A stretch of 64,000 nucleotides of DNA from JABDFW01 sp035550215. GTDB taxonomy: Bacteria > Bacteroidota > Bacteroidia > Chitinophagales > Chitinophagaceae. Position 1 is the first letter of the stretch. The number at the start of each line of letters is the position of its first letter. Location: NCBI GenBank assembly GCA_035550215.1, contig DASZPM010000007.1:262660-326659 (forward strand), written 5' to 3'. The translations under genes and the position numbers were made by a program. Shown piece after piece: positions 50,980 to 59,563 of the stretch. A model generated the notes under the pieces. It was not told where the DNA came from and did no database searches. It worked only from the letters and a program-made list of their open reading frames with translations.

Positions 50980-51735
50980 TTAGCGATAAAACGCCGAACG
51001 TATCCGGTTTTTGATTTGAAACCAGCCAAATTTAATTTTGAAAAATAACGAAGGTTTTTCATCTTCGATGTACCCTACAGTATAGTTGCCTACTTTAATA
51101 TCAAAAGGTTGTTCAATCTTTCTTTTTTCAATCACTACTATCGAGTCATAAACATGTATGGCATATATCTTGTCTTTAAGCTGGAAATTTTTTATATAAG
51201 TGTTTTTACCCGCGTACCATAAATGCATTACATCAATCAGGTTTTTTATATACTCTATATAAGTGCCCCGGCGCTTCATACCACCGCCAAAATTAAACCA
51301 ATAAGATGAATGATTGTCTTCGCATAGGTATAGACCCCCATATTTAATTTTGTTAAAAAGCATCTCAAATGTTACTATCTGCTGCCTCATAGTATGGCCG
51401 CCGTCATCAATTAAAATGTCAATGTCATCAATTTCGGCTTTTACTTTTTCAAGAAACGTTTTATCTTCCTGTGAACCAATAAATATTCTAACGTTTTTGC
51501 CATCATCAAACTGTTTACATTTAGGGTTAATGTCAATCCCGTAATATTTTAGGTTTTCCCCGAAATATTTCTTCCATAGGTCAATTGAGCCACCCTGCGA
51601 TACGCCAATTTCAAGCACCTTTACCTCTTTATCAACATACGAACTAAAGTACCGGTCATATATATCAAAATAGTGGTTCCATTTATGAATCAGGTTTCCT
51701 GTATGTGAATTAAAAATTTCTCTCGAACTTAGCAT
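50980..51735 (-). CDS. Class I SAM-dependent methyltransferase
   Basis: Methyltransferase of 251 aa. Seen: VLEIGVSQGGSIDLWKKYFG (SAM loop, about 40-59), YYGIDINPKC (63-72), the acidic DIDILIDDGGHTM segment (about 99-111) and GGLYLCEDNHSSYW. The pattern resembles the macrocin O-methyltransferase/cephalosporin-hydroxylase-like group. It lies on the opposite strand from the flanking glycan genes, converging on the FkbM gene. A TATATTTGC box at 51756-51764 would be its promoter. It likely modifies a surface sugar; the acceptor is unknown. Confidence 0.82.
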   Translation of the reverse strand: MLSSREIFNSHTGNLIHKWNHYFDIYDRYFSSYVDKEVKVLEIGVSQGGSIDLWKKYFGENLKYYGIDINPKCKQFDDGKNVRIFIGSQEDKTFLEKVKAEIDDIDILIDDGGHTMRQQIVTFEMLFNKIKYGGLYLCEDNHSSYWFNFGGGMKRRGTYIEYIKNLIDVMHLWYAGKNTYIKNFQLKDKIYAIHVYDSIVVIEKRKIEQPFDIKVGNYTVGYIEDEKPSLFFKIKFGWFQIKNRIRSAFYR

Positions 51736-51755
51736 TTTGCTCTAAATGTGTGGAG

Positions 51756-51764
51756 GCAAATATA
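51756..51764 (-). promoter_or_regulatory. Putative -7 promoter element for the minus-strand methyltransferase
   Basis: Minus strand TATATTTGC, exact TAnnTTTGC, 20 bases before the ATG at 51735. The short gap to the divergent gene at 51786 means both promoters lie within 50 bases. Confidence 0.45.
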
Positions 51765-51785
51765 GCTTAATTTTAAAAAGGAAAT

Positions 51786-52649
51786 ATGAAACAAGGGCAA
51801 CCGTATGACATCGCAGTTATTCATTTGGTATGGCTTCCTTTTGGAATTGATTTGTTTAAAGAATTTATCGATAGTTATCTAATATACCCGGCGGGGTACC
51901 CACACAAATTAATTATCGCTTTTAATGGCTTAAAGGCGCAACACCCGAATAACCCAGGTGAATATATTGACTATATTAAGGAAAAGGGAATATTGAATTT
52001 TGAATGCTTATATTTTGAAAGCGGGCAGGATATTAGCATTTATAAACAGGCAGCAGCAACGATTTCTAATGAATATATCCTTTTTTTAAATTCCTATTCC
52101 AAAATAAGGGCTGGTAATTGGTTATACTTCTATGTACAGAATTATACAAATAATGTCGGCCTTATAGGCGCTACAGGCTCTTTTTCAAGCTATTTAGCAG
52201 CAATAAATCGTAAAACTGCACGTGATGTGTCTTCCCGCATGTCAGTAATTAAAAAAATTCAATCAATAAAATATGCTATTAAATTAAATACGGTATATCG
52301 AAAATGGTTCTCAAAATTTCCAAATCCGCACGTGCGGACAACTGCATTCTTTATTAAAAGAACTATTTTTAACGATATAGAAATGGTTGACCCTAAGAAT
52401 AAGTTACAAGCATATTTTTTTGAAAATGGCGTAAATAGTATTACGAGGCAGGTGTTAAATAAAAAACTTGAATGTGTTTTGATTGATAAATATGGCAATT
52501 GCTATAAAATAAGTGAGTGGCCGGAAAGCAAAACTTTTTGGCAGGCAGGGCAAGAGAATTTGCTGATTGCTGATAATCAGACAGAGAAATACGATTTGGC
52601 GGATATAAAAATTAGGAGATTGCTAAGCTGCGAGGCTTGGGGTAAATAG
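51786..52649 (+). CDS. Probable glycosyltransferase-like protein of the glycan island
   Basis: Protein of 287 aa with weak GT-A-like character: an N-terminal alpha/beta segment (DIAVIHLVWLPFGIDLFKEF), a region YILFLNSYSKIRAGNW that could stand for the DXD-containing strand of family 2 enzymes, and GLIGATGSFSSYLA. No clear DXD motif is present, so activity is uncertain. It is a soluble protein without a signal. It is followed 20 bases later by a recognisable GT2 gene, so the two probably act on the same glycan. Could also be a rhamnan-synthesis-type or chain-modifying protein. Confidence 0.6.
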   Translation: MKQGQPYDIAVIHLVWLPFGIDLFKEFIDSYLIYPAGYPHKLIIAFNGLKAQHPNNPGEYIDYIKEKGILNFECLYFESGQDISIYKQAAATISNEYILFLNSYSKIRAGNWLYFYVQNYTNNVGLIGATGSFSSYLAAINRKTARDVSSRMSVIKKIQSIKYAIKLNTVYRKWFSKFPNPHVRTTAFFIKRTIFNDIEMVDPKNKLQAYFFENGVNSITRQVLNKKLECVLIDKYGNCYKISEWPESKTFWQAGQENLLIADNQTEKYDLADIKIRRLLSCEAWGK

Positions 52650-52669
52650 TAAAGTATAACCTGGTTTGT

Positions 52670-53659
52670 ATGGTAAAATTTAGCATTATATTGCCCGTGC
52701 GTAATGGAGGTAATTATATAAAAGAATGTGTTAACAGCATTCTTTCCCAGTCCCATGATGATTTTAACCTTTTAGTATTAGATAATGCAAGTACCGACGG
52801 TACCCTTCAATGGCTTGCGTCCCTGGATGACAGCCGAATAAAATTTTTCCCTTCTGAAAAGCCATTAACGATTGAAGAGAACTGGGCAAGAATATTGACT
52901 ATACCTAAAAACGAGTTTATTACTTTAATAGGACATGACGATTTACTGGATAGGAACTATTTATCAGTAATGGATGCGCTCATTAAAAAGCACCCGGATG
53001 CATCGTTGTACCAGGCGCATTTCAGGTATATTGATGCTGCCGGAAATTTCAAGCGTCATTGCAAAATAATGGATGAGATACAATTTTCTCATGAATTTAT
53101 CGCCCACCAGTTTCTTCAATCGCTTGATAGTATGGGTACCGGTTATATGATGCGAAGCAAAGATTTTGAGGCAGCAGGTGGTCTCAGAAGCTACCCAAAA
53201 CTTATATTTTCCGATTATGAGCTATGGGTGAGGCTAATTAATAAAAATTATAAAGCTACAGCATTGGATGAATGTTTTTCATACCGGGAACATGATAGCA
53301 CCTCAAAGCTTGTTGACGGTGATGAATATCAACAGGCATTTGAAAGATATATTTTTTTCCTGAAAGAGATGATGGATGAAGAGTATAATATTAAAACAGT
53401 AATACATCACTATGGAGGGAAATTTCTTTTAGATTTCTGTGAGTCTCTGTCACATCGCCTGCTAAAGACACCATACGCCAGGAGAAAAATTACGGTAAAC
53501 CGGTTTATTAACAAATGCAAAGGCTATGCGTCTATGCTTATTCCCGGCGAAGCATTTGACCCTGATGAAATATTCCGGATAAAAATAGCTGACTATATTG
53601 ATCGTTCCGCCCTGGGCAGATTTTTATTTTATGTTGTAAAGAGAAGAAGTTTTAAATAG
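52670..53659 (+). CDS. Glycosyltransferase family 2
   Basis: GT-A-fold inverting glycosyltransferase (329 aa). Seen: FSIILPVRNGGNYIKECVNSI (4-24), LVLDNASTDGT (35-45), the GHDD metal/donor motif near residue 89, the acceptor-side GTGYMMRSKDFEAAGG near 155-170 and DYELWVRL with the catalytic-base acid near 180. Soluble, without membrane helices, as in enzymes that work at the cytosolic face on undecaprenyl-linked glycan. It follows the glycosyltransferase-like gene by 20 bases and converges on the GT4 gene at 53668. Confidence 0.9.
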   Translation: MVKFSIILPVRNGGNYIKECVNSILSQSHDDFNLLVLDNASTDGTLQWLASLDDSRIKFFPSEKPLTIEENWARILTIPKNEFITLIGHDDLLDRNYLSVMDALIKKHPDASLYQAHFRYIDAAGNFKRHCKIMDEIQFSHEFIAHQFLQSLDSMGTGYMMRSKDFEAAGGLRSYPKLIFSDYELWVRLINKNYKATALDECFSYREHDSTSKLVDGDEYQQAFERYIFFLKEMMDEEYNIKTVIHHYGGKFLLDFCESLSHRLLKTPYARRKITVNRFINKCKGYASMLIPGEAFDPDEIFRIKIADYIDRSALGRFLFYVVKRRSFK

Positions 53660-53667
53660 AGTAACAG

Positions 53668-54810
53668 CTAGTACTGAAGCTGTTCAAGTGTATGAAGGAT
53701 TGATTCCCATAGCAATGTTGCAGTTTTATCCCAGCTAAAGTGCTTATGCTGTTCAGCCCCAAGACTTATTAATGTCTGCCTTTGCGGGTCACTAAGATAT
53801 AGCTTTTCCATGGCAGATGCAATCTCGGCTATATTAAATGGGTCAACAAGTATTGCAGCATTGCCTGCCACTTCGGGCATCGAAGTTATATTTGAACAAA
53901 TAACGGGTACATTGCATTGCATAGCTTCGATTATCGGCATACCAAATCCTTCAAATATGGGAACAAAGCTTAATGCAAAGGCTGATGCAGTAATTTTTTG
54001 CAATTCATCATCAGGCACGCGCCCCGTAAAAATAATATCGTTTTTATATTCATTGCTTAGGTAAACCCCCTCAATTTCAGATTTCCTCCATAGTATAGAG
54101 CCAGCCAATATAAGTTTGTAGGTTGATTGGGTACGCTTTTTAAACAATGTAAATGCCTCTATTAATCGCTTAATATTTTTTCTCGGGTGCATTGACCCTA
54201 CGAATAAAAAATAAGGGTGACCGTCGCTTATGCTATTTCTTGTATTTTCAATTTCCTGTTGTGATAATGGATGAAAATTAATGTTAGCGGCGCAATAAAC
54301 AACATCAACCATATTTCCGTCTGCATTGTAAAAAGTAACAATATCTTGCTTGCTGTATTGAGAAATTGTAGCAATTCTCGTGGCCTTTTTTATAAACCTT
54401 TTAAAAAAGAAATTATAATAAAGCCTGTTTTGAATTTTCATTCCTTCAGGGTGGTGTACAAAATTTATATCATGTATTACCGGAAGTTGTTTTTTGCTGG
54501 TACTTAAGCTTAGGAAGCCGTCGGGCGAAAGCAATATGTCAGGGTTATGTTTTTTTAAAAACAAAGTAACCACCACCTCCATGTATAAAACATACAAAAC
54601 GGGATGCCGCAAAGGAGGAAAGATAGGATATTTAACTGCGTTGGGAAAGTCAAAATAATTCTCTGTAAAATTCTTGTCGCAAAGTATCAGAAATTGTACT
54701 GAAGGATTATTTTCTATTATTCTTGAAACCGTATTAATGGTGAAATAGCCTATGCCATCAAGATTTTTATTTCGTAATACCCAACAATTTACAGCAACTT
54801 TTAATGGCAT
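53668..54810 (-). CDS. Glycosyltransferase family 4 (GT-B fold)
   Basis: Retaining GT-B glycosyltransferase (380 aa). Seen: an N-terminal acceptor domain with DGIGYFTINTV (18-28) and PVIHDINFVHHP (near 110-121), and a C-terminal donor domain with FLFVGSMHPRKNIKRLIEAF (about 198-217), IIFTGRVPDDEL, and the EX7E site in PIFEGFGMPIIEAMQC (Glu near 283 and 291). Motifs and length match the mannosyl/glucosyltransferase-like group. It closes the glycan island on the minus strand; the stops of this gene and the GT2 gene are nine bases apart. No clear promoter box upstream. Confidence 0.9.
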   Translation of the reverse strand: MPLKVAVNCWVLRNKNLDGIGYFTINTVSRIIENNPSVQFLILCDKNFTENYFDFPNAVKYPIFPPLRHPVLYVLYMEVVVTLFLKKHNPDILLSPDGFLSLSTSKKQLPVIHDINFVHHPEGMKIQNRLYYNFFFKRFIKKATRIATISQYSKQDIVTFYNADGNMVDVVYCAANINFHPLSQQEIENTRNSISDGHPYFLFVGSMHPRKNIKRLIEAFTLFKKRTQSTYKLILAGSILWRKSEIEGVYLSNEYKNDIIFTGRVPDDELQKITASAFALSFVPIFEGFGMPIIEAMQCNVPVICSNITSMPEVAGNAAILVDPFNIAEIASAMEKLYLSDPQRQTLISLGAEQHKHFSWDKTATLLWESILHTLEQLQY

Positions 54811-54846
54811 AGAATAGTTATTGGTTACTGCTTAATATATAACATA

Positions 54847-54875
54847 AAAAATGCCTGCTTATTGCAGGCATTTTT
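54847..54875 (-). terminator. Intrinsic terminator of hppA
   Basis: AAAAATGCCTGC, loop TTATT, GCAGGCATTTTT: perfect 12-bp stem immediately after the hppA stop. Confidence 0.85.
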
Positions 54876-54877
54876 CT

Positions 54878-57112
54878 TTATCTTTTTGCTTCTGTTTTTA
54901 ACTCGGCTGTGGTGCTCTGGGGGGCGCTACCAGGAGCCTGGTACTTTACTTCGATTTTTTGTTTCCCGGTCGGCATTGCAGCTTCCCCGCTATGCAGTTG
55001 TGCAAGGGTAGGAGCGATTACCAATGAAACGATTGACATTAGTTTGATAAGAATGTTCATTGAAGGTCCTGAAGTATCCTTGAATGGGTCACCTACAGTG
55101 TCCCCTGTAACTGATGCTTTATGCGGGTCGGATTTTTTGAAATAGGTCTGACCGTTAATTTCAACGCCTTTTTCAAACGATTTTTTTGCGTTATCCCATG
55201 CACCGCCTGCATTATTTTGAAACATACCCATCAACACGCCGCTAACAGTAGCGCCGGCAAGAAAGCCACCGAGGGCTTCTGCACCAAGGCCGGGCATAAA
55301 GCCAATAACCAATGGAGAAATCACCGCAATAGCACCCGGTAAAATCATTTTTTTAATGGATGCTTCTGTAGAAATAGCCACGCATTTATCATACTCTGGT
55401 TTGCCCGTGCCCTCCATGATACCCGGAATTGTTCTGAACTGCCTTCTTACTTCTTCAACCATCGCCATAGCAGCCTGCCCAACCGCACGTATTGCGAGCG
55501 CTGAAAAAATAAACGGTATCATACCGCCTACAAACAAGCAGGCTAATACGTTTGCTTTATAAATATCTATGCCTGTAATGCCCGCCACACCTACAAACGC
55601 TGCAAATAAAGCCAGGGCAGTTAATGCTGCAGAGGCAATGGCGAAACCCTTACCAGTTGCCGCGGTTGTGTTACCCACGGCATCAAGCACGTCAGTTTTT
55701 TCACGCACTTCTTTTGGCAACTCGCTCATTTCGGCAATGCCACCGGCATTATCGGCAATGGGGCCAAAAGCATCAATAGCAAGTTGCATTGCTGTAGTCG
55801 CCATCATACCGGCGGCTGCTATAGCAACGCCATATAACCCTGCGCATTGGTAAGAGCCCCAAATACCGCCAGCCAAAACGAGAATTGGTAAAAAGGTTGA
55901 TTCCATACCCACTGCCAAACCACCGATTACGTTTGTGGCATGGCCAGTTGCACTTTGGCGTATAATGCTCAGCACGGGGCGTTTGCCCATAGCTGTAAAG
56001 TATTCGGTTATCATACTCATTAAAGTACCCACCAATAATCCCACACCAATAGCGCCCAAAACACCCCATTTGGTAAAATCGTGGCCGCGAAGCGTCATGG
56101 TATCAGGCAATATATAGCATACCAGCCCAATGCATGCCAACGCCGTTAAAATTATAGAGCCCCAGTTGCCCATGTTAAGTGCTTTTTGCACATTATGGGT
56201 ATTGATACCAGCGGAATCGCTTACGCGGACAAAAAAGGTGCCTATGATGGAGAAAATAATGCCAGTGCCCGCAATTACCATTGGCAAAATAATAGGAGCA
56301 AACCCACCAAAATTGTCGCCGGTTGAGGTTGTTTCCTGGCCGAGAACAATAGTTGCGAGAACTGTTGCCACATAAGACCCAAATAAGTCGGCGCCCATAC
56401 CTGCAACATCGCCTACATTATCACCAACATTATCGGCAATAGTGGCGGGATTGCGGGGGTCGTCTTCTGGTATGCCCGCTTCAACTTTGCCCACAAGGTC
56501 TGCGCCCACGTCGGCTGCTTTTGTATATATTCCGCCGCCAACGCGCGCAAAAAGTGCAATACTTTCGGCGCCTAATGAAAAACCGGTTAACACTTCAATA
56601 GTCATTCTCATTTGTTCTGAATCCACGGATTCAGCACCAAAAGCTGTTTTTAAAATCAGGAACAAAGAGCCCAAACCCAGCACCGCAAGACCAGCCACAC
56701 CTAAGCCCATTACCGAACCTCCTGTAAATGAAACAGATAAAGCCTTAGACAGGCTGGTACGCGCAGCATTAGCGGTTCTTACATTGGCTTTGGTGGCCAC
56801 CTTCATGCCTATATAGCCTGCAGTTGCGCTTAATATAGCACCACTTATAAACGAAATAGCGATCGTCCAGTGAGAATTTGGATTTTGGGTGGCCATAAAT
56901 CCTAACAATATGGCAACAATAAGAACAAAGTAGCTAAGTATTTTCCATTCAGCTTTTAAGAAAGCCATAGCGCCTTCGGCTATGTACTTACTTATTTCTT
57001 TCATTCGGTCATTACCGGCGTCCTGTTTTGAAACCCAGCTAAACTTGATAAAAGTGTAAATAAGGCCAAGCAAACCCATGGCCGGAACGGCAAGAAATAG
57101 ATAATTGGTCAT
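54878..57112 (-). CDS. hppA: Membrane-bound pyrophosphatase, ion-translocating (K+-dependent type)
   Basis: Hydrolyses cytosolic pyrophosphate and uses the energy to pump H+ or Na+ out across the inner membrane (744 aa, about 16 helices). Seen: the pyrophosphate-binding DVGADLVGKVEAGIPEDDPRN region and DNVGDNVGDVAGMGADL (about 205-250), and the later AIDAFGPIADNAGGIAEM and DTVGDPFKDTSGP motifs. The residue that separates K+-dependent from K+-independent enzymes, near 480 in GNTTAATGKG, is Ala, which indicates the K+-dependent class. Whether Na+ or H+ is moved cannot be settled from the sequence alone. Single gene with promoter and terminator. Confidence 0.94.
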   Translation of the reverse strand: MTNYLFLAVPAMGLLGLIYTFIKFSWVSKQDAGNDRMKEISKYIAEGAMAFLKAEWKILSYFVLIVAILLGFMATQNPNSHWTIAISFISGAILSATAGYIGMKVATKANVRTANAARTSLSKALSVSFTGGSVMGLGVAGLAVLGLGSLFLILKTAFGAESVDSEQMRMTIEVLTGFSLGAESIALFARVGGGIYTKAADVGADLVGKVEAGIPEDDPRNPATIADNVGDNVGDVAGMGADLFGSYVATVLATIVLGQETTSTGDNFGGFAPIILPMVIAGTGIIFSIIGTFFVRVSDSAGINTHNVQKALNMGNWGSIILTALACIGLVCYILPDTMTLRGHDFTKWGVLGAIGVGLLVGTLMSMITEYFTAMGKRPVLSIIRQSATGHATNVIGGLAVGMESTFLPILVLAGGIWGSYQCAGLYGVAIAAAGMMATTAMQLAIDAFGPIADNAGGIAEMSELPKEVREKTDVLDAVGNTTAATGKGFAIASAALTALALFAAFVGVAGITGIDIYKANVLACLFVGGMIPFIFSALAIRAVGQAAMAMVEEVRRQFRTIPGIMEGTGKPEYDKCVAISTEASIKKMILPGAIAVISPLVIGFMPGLGAEALGGFLAGATVSGVLMGMFQNNAGGAWDNAKKSFEKGVEINGQTYFKKSDPHKASVTGDTVGDPFKDTSGPSMNILIKLMSIVSLVIAPTLAQLHSGEAAMPTGKQKIEVKYQAPGSAPQSTTAELKTEAKR

Positions 57113-57150
57113 AAGCGTTCTTGTATCAGGATTTTTTTTTGATTAGGTGG

Positions 57151-57159
57151 GCAAAAATA
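57151..57159 (-). promoter_or_regulatory. Putative -7 promoter element for hppA
   Basis: Minus strand TATTTTTGC, exact TAnnTTTGC, 38 bases before the hppA ATG. Confidence 0.45.
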
Positions 57160-57361
57160 GGGTATAATCGGTAATCTGCTAAAAAAGATGGATTTATCTG
57201 CTCAATTGATTTGAAAATTCCTGTTCACCGAAAAAAAAGGTTATTCTAACCAAAAGCTATTAAGCCGTTTTTAATTAGTTTTTAATTTTACACCGTCGAA
57301 CAAAAATAATTTTCAATAAAGATACTATCCATAGGGGTATGGATTGTTTATGAAGGGTTAC

Positions 57362-57388
57362 AAGGGATTCATTCTTGAATCCCTTTTT
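57362..57388 (-). terminator. Intrinsic terminator of the NAD(P)HX repair gene
   Basis: AAGGGATTCA and TGAATCCCTT form a perfect 10-bp stem with a 4-base loop, flanked by a T run on the plus strand and A/T-rich sequence on the other. It lies ten bases past the stop at 57398. Confidence 0.65.
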
Positions 57389-57397
57389 ATTTATAAC

Positions 57398-58888
57398 TTA
57401 TTCATCTCCATTTTGTATTTCGTAAAAAGCTTCTCCCAAATGTTCAATTATGTCGGTCGCAATCATACTTTCCTGGCTTTGCTGCTGCAGCGTAAGGTCT
57501 GCGGCAAGCCCGTGCAGGTAAACGCCGCATTGTGCAGCCTGCACGCCTGTATAGCCCTGGCAAACAAGAGCAGTTATAAGCCCGGTAAGTATATCACCGC
57601 TGCCGCCTTTAGCTAACCCTGCATTACCTGTATTGTTAAACCAGCCCTTGCCGTTACTGGCCACAAGTGTATGGTGACCCTTTAAAATAAGGGTAAACTT
57701 ATATTCACCCGATAGTTTAACCGCTGCATTTATCCGGCTTGTTTCGCTGTCAAATTTGCCGAATAAGCGTTCAAATTCCTTCGGGTGGGGAGTAATTACC
57801 GAGCTATGCGGCACCTGTGTTAGCCAATCTTTGTTTTCCGAAAGTATGTTTAAAGCGTCGGCGTCAATTACCATAGGCCTGGTAAAGTTTTTTAAAACAT
57901 GCCGTAAAATGTGTTTTGCGTCTTCCTTTGTTCCCAATCCCGGCCCGATGCCTATGGTTGTATATTTTTCCCACTCCGTGTCCTCAAACCTGCTGACACA
58001 CATTGCTTCGGGTAATGCCGTTTGCGCAATCGGCATACTGCCTAAGGGTACGTTAAGCGTTACCAATCCTGCGCCTCCCCGAAGGCAGGCTTTTGAGCAG
58101 AGCAGTGCGGCGCCCATTTTTCCTTCATTACCCGCTATTAATAAAGCATGGCCGTATGTGCCTTTATGGGCAAAGGTATTCCTGGGCTTAACAGTTGCCG
58201 ATATTTGTTTTTTTTCGATAACCTCAAAAGTCGTTTCAACCTGTTGCAAAAAAGCGGTCAAAAGCCCGATATCCAAAACATGCACTTCTCCAAATGAATC
58301 TGCGTTTTCTGCTAACAGGAAACACAATTTTGTGTTTTGAAAAGTAAGCGTATAGGTTGCTTTAACAACGGCGTTTCCTTTGCAGCTTTCATCAATATAC
58401 ATGCCACTGGGCACATCAATGGAAATTACTACAGCGCCGGTACTGTTTATATGTTTTACCAGCGACGCATTTAAATCAAGCAGCGGCCGGTTTAGCCCCG
58501 AGCCGAACAGCGCATCTATCACCAGGTCATTTTTTTCTATTACAGGGAGAAATTCTTCAGACTGAATAAAGTATATGGATGAAGAAACCTGGTGCAGCCG
58601 GTGAAGATTTACCTGGAAGTCTTCCGTGCCTTTGGCGCCAAACTCAAGAATGTAAACCGAAGGCATAAAGCCTGACTCTATCAACTGGCGTGCTATAGCA
58701 AGCCCGTCCCCGCCGTTGTTGCCCTTGCCACAAAAAATTTTGATGTTGGTTGCAGCAAGATTACGCTCTAAAATAAAATCTGTGCACTTTGCAGATGCCC
58801 GCTCCATGAGGTCAATAGAGGCAATGGGTTCATGCTCTATTGTAAAAGCATCCCATTGGTGTATTTGTTGCGCTGATAGAAGTTTCAT
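57398..58888 (-). CDS. nnr: Bifunctional NAD(P)HX epimerase/dehydratase
   Basis: Repairs hydrated NAD(P)H: the N-terminal half (about 1-210, YjeF_N) epimerises R- to S-NAD(P)HX and the C-terminal half (about 225-490, ribokinase-like) dehydrates it with ADP or ATP. Seen: FCGKGNNGGDGLAIAR (53-68), DALFGSGLNRPL and SIDVPSGMYID of the epimerase; HKGTYGHALLIAGNEGKMGAA, GIGPGLGTKEDAK, PHPKEFERLFG and GNAGLAKGGSGDILTG with the catalytic Asp (near 435) of the dehydratase. Fused form and length (496 aa) are standard in bacteria. Single-gene unit. Confidence 0.95.
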   Translation of the reverse strand: MKLLSAQQIHQWDAFTIEHEPIASIDLMERASAKCTDFILERNLAATNIKIFCGKGNNGGDGLAIARQLIESGFMPSVYILEFGAKGTEDFQVNLHRLHQVSSSIYFIQSEEFLPVIEKNDLVIDALFGSGLNRPLLDLNASLVKHINSTGAVVISIDVPSGMYIDESCKGNAVVKATYTLTFQNTKLCFLLAENADSFGEVHVLDIGLLTAFLQQVETTFEVIEKKQISATVKPRNTFAHKGTYGHALLIAGNEGKMGAALLCSKACLRGGAGLVTLNVPLGSMPIAQTALPEAMCVSRFEDTEWEKYTTIGIGPGLGTKEDAKHILRHVLKNFTRPMVIDADALNILSENKDWLTQVPHSSVITPHPKEFERLFGKFDSETSRINAAVKLSGEYKFTLILKGHHTLVASNGKGWFNNTGNAGLAKGGSGDILTGLITALVCQGYTGVQAAQCGVYLHGLAADLTLQQQSQESMIATDIIEHLGEAFYEIQNGDE

Positions 58889-59163
58889 ACGTTATAAAAA
58901 GAGGCTTTAAATGTAACATTAAATAACAGGATTTGCCCTCTGCCAGGAAAACCTTTTTCGCCCGGCAAAAACCGGCTAATGTGTATAACCATGATTAAGA
59001 TACATTGTTGGGGCTAATGCCCGGTTTTTAAAACGTAGTTTTAAGAAAATAAACTTGTTAAAGTATTGTTTATAAATTTTTTATATGTAACAATTTAATA
59101 AACAGATGGTCATACAATGCAAAGGCGCGAGCCAAACAAAAACCTTTATTAAATGCACATTGT

Positions 59164-59550
59164 ATGAAAAAAATTCTATGCTTCGCTTCACTCGCAATGC
59201 TAATCGGCATAACGGGGTGCACCAAAAAAGAAATCGTAACGCCCAACATTACTGTTACTACAACCATACGTTCATCAGACTGGCAATATGATAATTCCAC
59301 AAAAACGTGGTATGTAAATATTGATATGCCGGAGATAGACAGCTATGTAAATGATACTAACGGTATTCTCGTATCAATAAGTTTTGGCGACGGCGTATAT
59401 GAGCTGATACCCGACATATATAATGGCTACGCCTTTTATGTAACACATTCGCCAGGCAATCTAACTATTGAGGCGCAAAACCAGTTAGGAACAACCTATG
59501 CGCCCAGCACTGCAATAATTGCGAAAATTGTAATTGTTGCATCGCAGTAG
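59164..59550 (+). CDS. Small lipoprotein, function unknown
   Basis: 128-aa predicted lipoprotein with signal KKILCFASLAMLIGITGC (lipid Cys19) followed by a short Lys/Thr linker. The rest is beta-rich (TVTTTIRSSDWQYD, KTWYVNIDMPEIDS, AFYVTHSPGNLTIEAQNQ) with no known motif. Bacteroidota genomes contain many such proteins with no function assigned. It converges on the arginyltransferase-like gene, stops 13 bases apart. The 275-base region upstream has no clear promoter box. Confidence 0.7.
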   Translation: MKKILCFASLAMLIGITGCTKKEIVTPNITVTTTIRSSDWQYDNSTKTWYVNIDMPEIDSYVNDTNGILVSISFGDGVYELIPDIYNGYAFYVTHSPGNLTIEAQNQLGTTYAPSTAIIAKIVIVASQ

Positions 59551-59563
59551 TAATCTATAGCAT

